This document shows positions 1-5,077 of a stretch of DNA of 11,124 nucleotides, in pieces (positions within the stretch are counted from its first letter, which is position 1; every line of letters starts with the position of its first letter). Where the stretch lies: assembly GCA_002790635.1 (NCBI GenBank), contig PFVN01000035.1:1-11124 (forward strand). The letters run 5' to 3'. The notes beneath the pieces were generated by a model, which saw only the letters and a program-made list of their open reading frames with translations, had not been told where the DNA came from and did no database searches. Position numbers and translations under genes: made by a program. The stretch is from Candidatus Moranbacteria bacterium CG_4_9_14_3_um_filter_42_9 (GTDB lineage: Bacteria > Patescibacteriota > Minisyncoccia > Moranbacterales > UBA2206).

Positions 1-90
1 AAGCTTTTCTTTATTGACAAGGAACAAAATTCCGAAAATATGCTTTATTCCATAGTGTTTCCGGAGAAAACTAACATCCTAGGATTTTAA
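1..90 (+). CDS. C-terminal end of an unidentified plus-strand protein (5'-truncated by window edge)
   Basis: Frame 1 is open from base 1 through 29 codons to a TAA at 88-90 and ends in the residues TNILGF. The composition (mixed charged, aromatic and aliphatic residues) looks like a normal protein C-terminus, and the stop lies 18 bases before an intrinsic terminator, as expected for a gene converging on the ribosomal cluster. Too little is present to name a family. A chance open frame of this length is possible, so the call rests mostly on context. Confidence 0.42.
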   Translation, partial: KLFFIDKEQNSENMLYSIVFPEKTNILGF

Positions 91-108
91 TCACGCATAG
101 AGAAATAA

Positions 109-131
109 AAAAACACCGTTCGGGTGTTTTT
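109..131. terminator. Bidirectional intrinsic terminator between convergent units
   Basis: A perfect 9-bp stem (109-117 pairing with 123-131) encloses a 5-base loop, gttcg. Read on the minus strand, the stem is followed by an uninterrupted T run continuing into TTATTTCT, which suits termination of the rpsI-distal transcript. Read on the plus strand it is followed by TGTTGTT, so it can also end the partial gene at 1-90. The A tract and T tract flanking the GC core are the usual mark of a two-way terminator. Confidence 0.8.
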
Positions 132-138
132 GTTGTTC

Positions 139-185
139 ATATTGCTTATCTTTTCGCCCATTGTAATATCGCTATCTTTTCGCTC
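139..185. repeat. Imperfect direct repeat of about 20 bases in the operon trailer
   Basis: The segment 139-159 (atattgcttatc followed by ttttcgccc) recurs at 166-185 as atatcgctatc plus ttttcgctc, with one base deleted and two changed. The pair lies between the terminator and the hairpin series downstream of rpsI, so it is probably transcribed as 3' untranslated RNA. No function is inferred. Confidence 0.5.
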
Positions 186-195
186 ACTTCGGATC

Positions 196-229
196 GGGCT
201 TCGCCCTCCTTCAAACCCCTCGGTTTGAA
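196..229. repeat. Two adjacent small hairpins downstream of rpsI
   Basis: Bases 196-199 and 203-206 form a GGGC/GCCC stem with a TTC loop. Three bases later, 210-217 and 222-229 form a perfect 8-bp stem (ttcaaacc/ggtttgaa) with a 4-base loop. Together with the 20-bp palindrome just beyond, they make three consecutive foldable units in the 3' untranslated part of the ribosomal transcript. They lack T runs, so they look like RNA-stabilising or repeat-derived elements rather than terminators. Confidence 0.55.
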
Positions 230-231
230 TA

Positions 232-251
232 CCTGCCTGCCGGCAGGCAGG
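232..251. repeat. Perfect 20-bp palindrome CCTGCCTGCCGGCAGGCAGG
   Basis: The 20 bases equal their own reverse complement and are much more GC-rich than the surroundings. Each arm is itself a repeat of CCTG/CAGG steps. A degenerate copy (16 of 20 identical) lies at 2640-2659 before rpoA, suggesting a dispersed family in this genome. With no loop, it would form a cruciform or a tight RNA hairpin only by opening the centre. Confidence 0.75.
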
Positions 252-307
252 ATTCTGCCAACAGAAACCTCCACCGTTTCCGCCCTTCCCTGCCTCACTA
301 TGCCAAG

Positions 308-775
308 CTAACGCTTAGCCCACTGAGGTGCCCTTCTCGCTTTTTTAAGTCCGGGTTTTTTTCTCTCTACAATCCTGGAGTCTCTGGTCAAGAGACCCAG
401 ATTCTTTAAGGATTTTCTCAAAGTTTCATCGAACTTAACTACGGCCCGAGAAATACCAAGCCGTATAGCCTCTGCCTGACTATTGATTCCGCCACCGGAT
501 ACCTTTACGGAAACACTGAAGAAATTACCTTGACCGGTCATGGACAAGGGAACTTTTATCAAATCCTGAAGCCGAACAATGGGAAAATAACTTGAAAACT
601 CTCTCCCATTTATATTTATTTCCGGTTCATTTTTATGCGACTTATAGATCCTCACTTGGGCCACTGAAGTCTTTCTCTTTCCAACAGCGGAAAAATATTT
701 TTCCGGAGCTATATCTTCTTCGATTTTCTGTTCCTTCGCTGGTTTAACAGCTTTTTTCAAAGTTTTAGTTGCCAT
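308..775 (-). CDS. rpsI: 30S ribosomal protein S9 (uS9)
   Basis: S9 of the small ribosomal subunit, whose C-terminal tail reaches the P-site tRNA. At 155 residues it is about 25 longer than E. coli S9 because of a Lys/Ala/Glu-rich N-terminal extension (residues 1-25). The body starts at the family signature VGKRKTSVAQVRI (31-43), followed by the glycine-rich SGGG and AIRLGISRA region (93-111) and the basic tail GLKKARRAPQWAKR. The terminal Lys-Arg is kept, but the common QFSKR ending is QWAKR here. The ATG at 775 is the only reasonable start, and no Shine-Dalgarno precedes it. It follows rplM by 14 bases, the usual L13-S9 pairing, and is the last gene before the terminator at 109-131. Confidence 0.98.
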   Translation of the reverse strand: MATKTLKKAVKPAKEQKIEEDIAPEKYFSAVGKRKTSVAQVRIYKSHKNEPEININGREFSSYFPIVRLQDLIKVPLSMTGQGNFFSVSVKVSGGGINSQAEAIRLGISRAVVKFDETLRKSLKNLGLLTRDSRIVERKKPGLKKARRAPQWAKR

Positions 776-789
776 AATTTTAAATATTC

Positions 790-1188
790 TTAGTGAGTCA
801 CATTAATTTTATGCTTATGCTCGGCGTCTTTATATATTAAAAGCCTGGTCATCATTCTGTTCCTGATTTTATTTTTGGAAAGCATTCCATATACTGCCTG
901 CTGAATAACTTTTCGCGAGTCTTTTTTTATTTGATCTTTCAATTTAGTTGCTGTTATGCCACCAGGATATCCGCTGAACCGGTAATAAATCTTGCCCTCC
1001 ATCTTATTTCCTGTAACGCCAACTTTGTCCGCATTTATAACTACAACGAAGTCTCCGCCATCAATGTTGAGCGTAAAGCCGACTTTGCATTTTCCGCGCA
1101 AAATCTGGGCAATCTCTGTTGACAGCCGACCTAAAATTTTTCCCTCGGCGTCAAATAAATGATATTTTCTTTGGATCGCTTTTTTCAT
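790..1188 (-). CDS. rplM: 50S ribosomal protein L13 (uL13)
   Basis: L13 of the large subunit, an early-assembling 23S rRNA-binding protein. The 132 residues contain the family landmarks GKILGRLSTEIA (16-27), GDFVVVINADKVGVTGNK (45-62) and YYRFSGYPGGI (68-78), then the basic helix with MLSKNKIRNRMM. It is about 10 residues shorter than E. coli L13, mostly at the C-terminus. Translation starts at the ATG at 1188; the upstream sequence is AT-rich without a clear Shine-Dalgarno. It lies 56 bases after rplQ and 14 before rpsI, so it is probably read from the same transcript as the alpha operon. Confidence 0.98.
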   Translation of the reverse strand: MKKAIQRKYHLFDAEGKILGRLSTEIAQILRGKCKVGFTLNIDGGDFVVVINADKVGVTGNKMEGKIYYRFSGYPGGITATKLKDQIKKDSRKVIQQAVYGMLSKNKIRNRMMTRLLIYKDAEHKHKINVTH

Positions 1189-1244
1189 AACTATCTGGGT
1201 TTAATAAATTTACCGTAATTATTTCTTGTCCCAAACAAATCAAT

Positions 1245-1610
1245 TTAATCTACAAACTCAATGATGGCCACCCTGGCTCCGTCGCTTTTTCTTAAACTAA
1301 GTTTGATTACTCTGGCATATCCGCTACTTCTTCCGGAAAATTTATCCAGAAATTCTCCGCTTAATTTCTTAACGGCCTGCTCGGGCAATTCTTTTCTTAG
1401 TGCCCTGATTGCAGAAATTTTTTCTGAATCATTTTTTATTTTTTTAGCCGTGGTTATTATTTTATCGATCTTGCCTTTAGCTTCTTTAGCTTTGGCCTCG
1501 GTCGTTTCTATTTTTCCTCGCATAATTAAGCTCCCCAAAAGAGTCTTAAATAGGGCTTTCCGTTGATTTCGCACTCTTCCAAATTTTCGTCCTTTTTTTA
1601 AATGTCTCAT
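1245..1610 (-). CDS. rplQ: 50S ribosomal protein L17 (bL17)
   Basis: L17 is a bacterial-specific large-subunit protein near the peptide tunnel exit. The product has 121 residues and opens with MRHLKKGRKFGRVRNQRKAL, matching the conserved N-terminus of the family. The core LLGSLIMRGKIETTEAKAKE and the closing GDGAR-type beta strands (here KSDGARVAIIEFVD) are present. The length is normal. The ATG at 1610 is preceded directly by AGCGAAGCGATT rather than a Shine-Dalgarno, the same motif found before rpsD. It sits 42 bases downstream of rpoA, the conserved rpoA-rplQ order. Confidence 0.98.
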   Translation of the reverse strand: MRHLKKGRKFGRVRNQRKALFKTLLGSLIMRGKIETTEAKAKEAKGKIDKIITTAKKIKNDSEKISAIRALRKELPEQAVKKLSGEFLDKFSGRSSGYARVIKLSLRKSDGARVAIIEFVD

Positions 1611-1652
1611 AATCGCTTCGCTAAAGTCAAAGTTAACATTGCCTTATTTCTA

Positions 1653-2630
1653 TCATTTCTCCGGCTTTAAGTTTAAACCGAAATCACCAATCGCTTTCTT
1701 AATTTCTTTCAACCCCTTTGCCCCCATGCCATCGAGATCCTTCATCTGTGATTCATTTAATTTTATTACATCTTCGATAATTGAAATTTTATTTTTTTCT
1801 AAAACATTCAATGTGCGATTTGAAAGGCTTTTGAGCGCGGTAACTTCAATTTTTCTGGAATTTTCCTGCTCGATATTTCCTTCTTTTTTCTCCGCTTTTT
1901 CAATTTTTTCCTCTTTTTTGGCTACCTGAGCTTCTTCTTCGGCTTTTTCTATTTCTGAGAGAATTGAAAATTGATCAGTTAAAATTGATACTGCCTTGGA
2001 GAAAGCCTCCTGCGGCGTGATGCTGCCATCCGTGGCTATTTCCAAGGTTATTTTTTCATAATCCGTCTTTTTACCCACGCGCATATTGTCAATTGCATAA
2101 TTGACCCTTCTGATAGGAGTATATATTGCGTCAACAGCGATAACTCCTATTTCTTTGTCACCTCTCTCCTGTTGTTCCACCGGGACGTAGCCCAGCCCAT
2201 TGCCAACCTCCACTTCAACATCCAATTCTCCTTTAGGATTGGTGATGGTCGCGATATGAGCCTCTTTAGTTATCACTTCCGCGTCTGCCGGGCATTTGAA
2301 CATTCCGGCAGTTATGGTTTTTTCGCCCTTGACCTTGAGCGAAATTTTAATCGGCTCATCTCGATGAAGCTTAAACCTTACTTGCTTCAGATTCAATATA
2401 ATTTGGATAACATCTTCCATTACGCCTGGGATCGTAGAAAATTCATGCGTTACTCCTTTTATTTTAACAGAAACAATAGCCGCTCCCGGTAACGAAGACA
2501 AAAGCACTCTACGAAGAGCGTTTCCCAGGGTCATCCCGTATCCGGGATAGCATCCATCGATTTCAAACTTACCGGTTTTTTCATCAATACTGGTAAATTT
2601 AGGTTTTTGAGGGATAGCTATTACTTGCAT
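1653..2630 (-). CDS. rpoA: DNA-directed RNA polymerase subunit alpha
   Basis: Alpha dimerises to nucleate RNA polymerase assembly, and its C-terminal domain contacts UP-element DNA and activators. From the ATG at 2630 the product has 325 residues. An open frame extends to a TTG at 2669, but MQVIAIPQKPKF is the expected alpha N-terminus. The N-terminal domain (about 1-228) carries GYGMTLGNALRRVLLSSLPG (30-49) and TPIRRVNYAI DNMRVG (171-186, written with a gap). A very charged Glu/Lys linker occupies 229-262. The C-terminal domain (263-325) has SNRTLNVLEKN, with the Arg and Asn matching E. coli R265 and N268, and the helix-hairpin-helix LDGMGAKGLKEIKKAI. The gene sits in the alpha operon between rpsD and rplQ, with a possible extra promoter in the 144-base gap upstream. 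Confidence 0.98.
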   Translation of the reverse strand: MQVIAIPQKPKFTSIDEKTGKFEIDGCYPGYGMTLGNALRRVLLSSLPGAAIVSVKIKGVTHEFSTIPGVMEDVIQIILNLKQVRFKLHRDEPIKISLKVKGEKTITAGMFKCPADAEVITKEAHIATITNPKGELDVEVEVGNGLGYVPVEQQERGDKEIGVIAVDAIYTPIRRVNYAIDNMRVGKKTDYEKITLEIATDGSITPQEAFSKAVSILTDQFSILSEIEKAEEEAQVAKKEEKIEKAEKKEGNIEQENSRKIEVTALKSLSNRTLNVLEKNKISIIEDVIKLNESQMKDLDGMGAKGLKEIKKAIGDFGLNLKPEK

Positions 2631-2639
2631 ATTTTTTCG

Positions 2640-2659
2640 CCTGACTGCCACAAGGCAGG
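2640..2659. repeat. Degenerate copy of the 20-bp palindrome, just upstream of rpoA
   Basis: Read on the minus strand this is CCTGCCTTGTGGCAGTCAGG, which matches the perfect palindrome at 232-251 in 16 of 20 positions. It still folds as CTGCC-TTGT-GGCAG. It ends 9 bases before the rpoA ATG, so in mRNA the hairpin occupies the position where a Shine-Dalgarno would be. Confidence 0.5.
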
Positions 2660-2678
2660 TTATTGGCAAGATTAAATA

Positions 2679-2706
2679 ATTATGAAAAAGTTTTTATTTA
2701 TTCCAA
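2679..2706 (-). promoter_or_regulatory. Possible internal promoter for rpoA-rplQ-rplM-rpsI
   Basis: On the minus strand TTGGAA (2701-2706) is separated by 16 bases from CATAAT (2679-2684). These match the sigma70 consensus hexamers in 4 and 5 of 6 positions. It lies in the longest gap inside the ribosomal cluster (144 bases between the rpsD stop and rpoA), and a start about 7 bases downstream would give a leader of roughly 40 bases. The region is AT-rich, so chance matches are easy. Confidence 0.35.
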
Positions 2707-2774
2707 TTTTTTCTTTAACGAATGCTTCGCACTCTATTCGTCCTTCACTATTCATGTAGTAAATTTGGCTGAAT

Positions 2775-3407
2775 CTATCTTGAATAGTATTCAACTATGA
2801 CTTGAGCATCAACATTTATTCCCGTATCATTTTTACCGGGCAGGCTGATTACTTTCCCTTCTAATTTTTGCCCATCGAAGCTTAGCCAAGCAGGAAAATC
2901 TTTTTTATTTTTAATTACAGGCACTAAATTATTAACATAATTTTTTTTCATTTTTCGCTGACTTATCGAAATGATCTGACCAACTTTTACAGCAGCGGAT
3001 GGAATAGTTTTTTTCTTGCCGTTGACAATCACAAGTCCATGACTCACTAGCTGTCTGGCTTGCGCCCGTGAGCTCGCGAAACCCAGCCGGTAAACTGCAT
3101 TGTCCAAGCGCATCTCCAGTCTTGAAAGCAAAAGATCCCCGGTCGATCCCGACTTTCCTCTGACTTCCTCAAAGTGCTTTCTGAACTGCTTTTCAAAAAC
3201 ACCATAAATTCTTTTTATTTTCTGCTTTAGCGCCAGCTGAGTCCCATATTCACTGAGATTTCTCGTAACTTTTTTGCCGTGAACGCCCGGAACATAAGAT
3301 CGCCTGACAAAGCCGCATTTTGGAGTAAGGCAGCGGTCACCCTTAAGAAACAGCTTTTCGCCTGCTCGTCGACATTTTCTACATTTTGCATCTATTGATC
3401 TGGCCAT
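2775..3407 (-). CDS. rpsD: 30S ribosomal protein S4 (uS4), zinc-binding type
   Basis: S4 is a primary 16S rRNA-binding protein that starts assembly of the 30S body and in some bacteria represses the alpha operon. The 210 residues are of normal length. The N-terminus has the intact four-cysteine set C9-x2-C12-x13-C26-x4-C31, so this is the zinc-binding form. The S4 RNA-binding domain follows (about 95-160), with RLEMRLDNAVYRLGFASSRAQAR and LVSHGLVIVNGK split around residue 120. The ATG at 3407 is preceded by TAGCGAAGCGAAT instead of a Shine-Dalgarno. It lies 37 bases after rpsK. Whether S4 autoregulates this cluster cannot be told from the sequence. Confidence 0.98.
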   Translation of the reverse strand: MARSIDAKCRKCRRAGEKLFLKGDRCLTPKCGFVRRSYVPGVHGKKVTRNLSEYGTQLALKQKIKRIYGVFEKQFRKHFEEVRGKSGSTGDLLLSRLEMRLDNAVYRLGFASSRAQARQLVSHGLVIVNGKKKTIPSAAVKVGQIISISQRKMKKNYVNNLVPVIKNKKDFPAWLSFDGQKLEGKVISLPGKNDTGINVDAQVIVEYYSR

Positions 3408-3444
3408 ATTCGCTTCGCTAAATTAAAAATTCAAAAAATCATAA

Positions 3445-3918
3445 TTAAACCCGACGTGGTTTTTTCGGCCGGCATCCGTTATGCGGAATGGGTGTTTCAT
3501 CCTTAATCAAAATCAAGTTAAAACCATTGTTGGCTAATGCCCGGATGGCTGCCTCTCGGCCCGAGCCGACCCCTTTGACATAAATTTCCAGTTCTTGCAT
3601 TCCGTATTTTTTTACCTTTTCGCTCACATTGGCAACTACCTGAGTAGCGGCGTAGGGTGTCGCTTTTTTTGCTCCTTTAAATCCCAGAAGTCCGGACGAC
3701 GCCCATCCTAAAACCGCACCGTTCAGATCGGAAATGTTCACGATGGTGTTATTATAAGTGCACTTAATGCTCGCCATGCCTTTCAAAATCTGCTTTTTAA
3801 TCTTTTTAGATTTCTTCCTTGCTTCTGCTTCAACTGGAGATTTTTCCGCGCTTAAAACTTCGGAAGCTGGTAATTTTCCTTCGACCTTATTTTCAGTTGT
3901 AACAGCTTTTTCAACCAT
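3445..3918 (-). CDS. rpsK: 30S ribosomal protein S11 (uS11) with N-terminal extension
   Basis: S11 forms part of the 30S platform near the E-site mRNA path. The family body starts at about residue 35 with a basic stretch (KKSKKIKKQILKG) and contains YNNTIVNISDLNGAVLGW (55-72), KATPYAATQVV (85-95), VKGVGSGREAAIRAL (114-128) and the invariant ending PIPHNGCRPKKPRRV. At 157 residues it is about 28 longer than E. coli S11, the extra part being an Ala/Glu/Lys/Val-rich tail that looks disordered. The ATG at 3918 was chosen because the internal Met48 would remove the conserved basic arm. It follows rpsM by 111 bases and has no Shine-Dalgarno. Confidence 0.97.
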   Translation of the reverse strand: MVEKAVTTENKVEGKLPASEVLSAEKSPVEAEARKKSKKIKKQILKGMASIKCTYNNTIVNISDLNGAVLGWASSGLLGFKGAKKATPYAATQVVANVSEKVKKYGMQELEIYVKGVGSGREAAIRALANNGFNLILIKDETPIPHNGCRPKKPRRV

Positions 3919-4029
3919 ACTAATTTATTTTGCTTATTTTTACTAATTAAAGATAATCCTTCTGTATATGCGAATTCAATCCGCCGTTGTCTTCAAGAGA
4001 GTCCGAATGAAACAAACGATTGACAGAAA

Positions 4030-4416
4030 CTATGTTTTTTCAGTCTTGACCCGCCCACTACCCATCGTTCTCCTGACATTGCCTCGGACAGTTCGCGTAT
4101 TAGTTTTGGTTCTTTGTCCTCTGGCCGGCAAGCCTTTTTGGTGGCGCGTCCCCCGATAACAGCCAATCTCTTTCAGACGCTTTATATTAGAACGAATCAA
4201 GTGCTTGAGCTCTCCCTCTACACGAACTTTCTTTTCAATATAATCCCGGATTTTTTTCTGTTCCTCCTCCGAAAGATCCTTGGTTTTTTTCAGCTTGGAT
4301 ATTTCCAGCTCATCCAGAATCTTAGCAGCGCTAGAAAGACCTATTCCATATACATAGGTCAATGAGATTTCTATTCTTTTGTCGTCCGGAACATTAATTC
4401 CCGCGATTCTTAACAT
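4030..4416 (-). CDS. rpsM: 30S ribosomal protein S13 (uS13)
   Basis: S13 sits in the 30S head, contacts S19, bridges to the 50S subunit and touches P-site tRNA with its tail. From the ATG at 4416 the product has 128 residues and starts MLRIAGINVPDDKR, the expected N-terminus; an open frame reaching a TTG at 4437 would add seven unneeded residues. The GIG helix-turn segment (TYVYGIGLSSAAKIL, 20-34) is followed by the long helical region and the signature RGTRHQKGLPARGQRTKTNTRT. The last residues are basic, as usual. rpmJ lies 90 bases upstream and rpsK 111 downstream. Confidence 0.98.
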   Translation of the reverse strand: MLRIAGINVPDDKRIEISLTYVYGIGLSSAAKILDELEISKLKKTKDLSEEEQKKIRDYIEKKVRVEGELKHLIRSNIKRLKEIGCYRGTRHQKGLPARGQRTKTNTRTVRGNVRRTMGSGRVKTEKT

Positions 4417-4424
4417 ATTTTTAC

Positions 4425-4500
4425 CGATTCGAATCAACGAATGAATGCGAATCTACGAATAAATTATTATTCGCATGGGCGCATTCGTAGCGTGCTTTTC
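4425..4500. repeat. CGAAT/ATTCG-rich intergenic repeat cluster between rpmJ and rpsM
   Basis: Seven copies of CGAAT or its complement ATTCG occur in about 70 bases, in both orientations. They include an 8-bp inverted repeat ctacgaat/attcgtag (4453-4460 and 4483-4490) and several overlapping shorter pairings such as atgcga/tcgcat. The unit resembles an expanded short-motif repeat rather than coding sequence. A smaller example, acgaat/attcgt, is at 2718-2741 before rpoA. Confidence 0.5.
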
Positions 4501-4506
4501 GCATAC

Positions 4507-4620
4507 CTAGCCTTGCCGTTGCTTATGTTTTGGAGTTGAACAAACAACATAAAGCTTGCCTTTTCTTTTAACAAGCTTACATTTGGCGCATATTTTTTTC
4601 ACTGATGCTCTGACTTTCAC
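4507..4620 (-). CDS. rpmJ: 50S ribosomal protein L36 (bL36), zinc-ribbon type
   Basis: L36 is the smallest large-subunit protein and binds 23S rRNA through a zinc ribbon. The minus strand encodes 37 residues starting [14 protein letters not shown] and ending TPKHKQRQG before TAG. The zinc ligands C11-x2-C14-x12-C27-x4-H32 are all present, so this is the zinc-containing form. The start is GTG: no in-frame ATG precedes it, and the expected family N-terminus MKVRASVK begins exactly there. Its first two bases fall within the 3' arm of a 14-bp inverted repeat (4619-4632 with 4667-4680), so initiation may depend on RNA folding. The order infA-rpmJ-rpsM is the standard one. Confidence 0.96.
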   Translation of the reverse strand: MKVRASVKKICAKCKLVKRKGKLYVVCSTPKHKQRQG

Positions 4621-4680
4621 CCCGTTAGATATTTAAATTATTAGTATCCATTTTTTATCCCCGCTGATATCTAACGGGGT
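4619..4680 (-). repeat. Perfect 14-bp inverted repeat covering the rpmJ start region
   Basis: In the transcript ACCCCGUUAGAUAU (4680-4667) is fully complementary to AUAUCUAACGGGGU (4632-4619), with a 34-base loop. The 3' arm contains the whole ribosome-binding region of rpmJ and the GU of its GUG start. The loop holds a short ATG frame of 8 codons whose TAA lies within the 3' arm. There is no T run, so it is not a terminator. It could be a translational switch, an RNA-processing site or simply a dispersed palindromic repeat. Confidence 0.8.
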
Positions 4681-4686
4681 TCATAA

Positions 4687-4908
4687 TTATTTTAATCTTT
4701 GGATTATTCTCCCTTTGGTCAAATCATACGGACTCATTTCAATCAAAACCCTGTCTCCGGTTAGAAGCCTTATATAATTAACTCTCATCCTGCCGGATAT
4801 ATGGGCCAGAATTACATGGCCATTATTCAATCTGACTTTGAAAGTCGTGTTTGGCAAAGTTTCGTCCACTACGCCCTCAACTTTGACCAACTCCTTGTCT
4901 TTCGGCAT
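4687..4908 (-). CDS. infA: Translation initiation factor IF-1
   Basis: IF-1 binds the 30S A site and assists IF-2 and IF-3 in start-site selection. The 73-residue product is a single S1/OB-fold domain of normal length. Recognisable segments are [21 protein letters not shown] (10-30 when split), the [17 protein letters not shown] stretch that carries the rRNA-contacting basic residues, and the closing [15 protein letters not shown]. The ATG at 4908 has no Shine-Dalgarno. It is the first gene of the ribosomal cluster, behind a strong promoter at 5050-5077 with about 135 bases of leader. The secY-adk-map genes that often precede infA are absent. Confidence 0.98.
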   Translation of the reverse strand: MPKDKELVKVEGVVDETLPNTTFKVRLNNGHVILAHISGRMRVNYIRLLTGDRVLIEMSPYDLTKGRIIQRLK

Positions 4909-5049
4909 AAAATAAAAAATAGACGGAGATTTCCCTTGGGTTATTCGACCCGAGGAGGCTAATCAATCCTAATTCCTGCAGTTCATCAAAACTCTTCCCT
5001 CTATTGTGGTTAACTATGTAATTTTTAATGCTTTTTGTCGTCCTTTGCA

Positions 5050-5077
5050 ATTTTAGCAATTATTCAATTATTGTCAA
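5050..5077 (-). promoter_or_regulatory. Sigma70-type promoter of the infA ribosomal cluster
   Basis: A perfect -35 hexamer TTGACA (5072-5077) is followed after 16 bases by TAAAAT (5050-5055), one mismatch from the -10 consensus. It overlaps the last codons and stop of the upstream membrane-protein gene. Transcription would start near 5043 and give a leader of about 135 bases before infA, with a small hairpin around gggtcgaataaccc. This is the best promoter match in the window and fits the need for an independent, strong start of the ribosomal unit. Confidence 0.72.

Noticed and set aside
1261..1929. Plus-strand frames of 101 and 96 codons with hydrophobic, membrane-like composition
   Set aside because: They lie opposite rplQ and rpoA. 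Lys/Glu-rich genes give Phe/Leu/Ser-rich antisense frames, so the hydrophobic look is an artefact.
2631..2669. Upstream TTG start for rpoA giving 13 extra residues
   Set aside because: The additional residues do not resemble the alpha N-terminus, they overlap the palindromic repeat, and the ATG at 2630 gives the expected beginning.
4655..4684. Nine-codon ATG frame right after infA (MNPVRYQRG)
   Set aside because: It comes from the inverted repeat sequence itself, has no ribosome-binding site and is too short to support without conservation data.
4877..5059. 60-codon TTG-started minus-strand frame in the infA leader
   Set aside because: It overlaps infA by 32 bases, starts within the -10 element and has no ribosome-binding site. 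I kept it only as a remark in the promoter finding.
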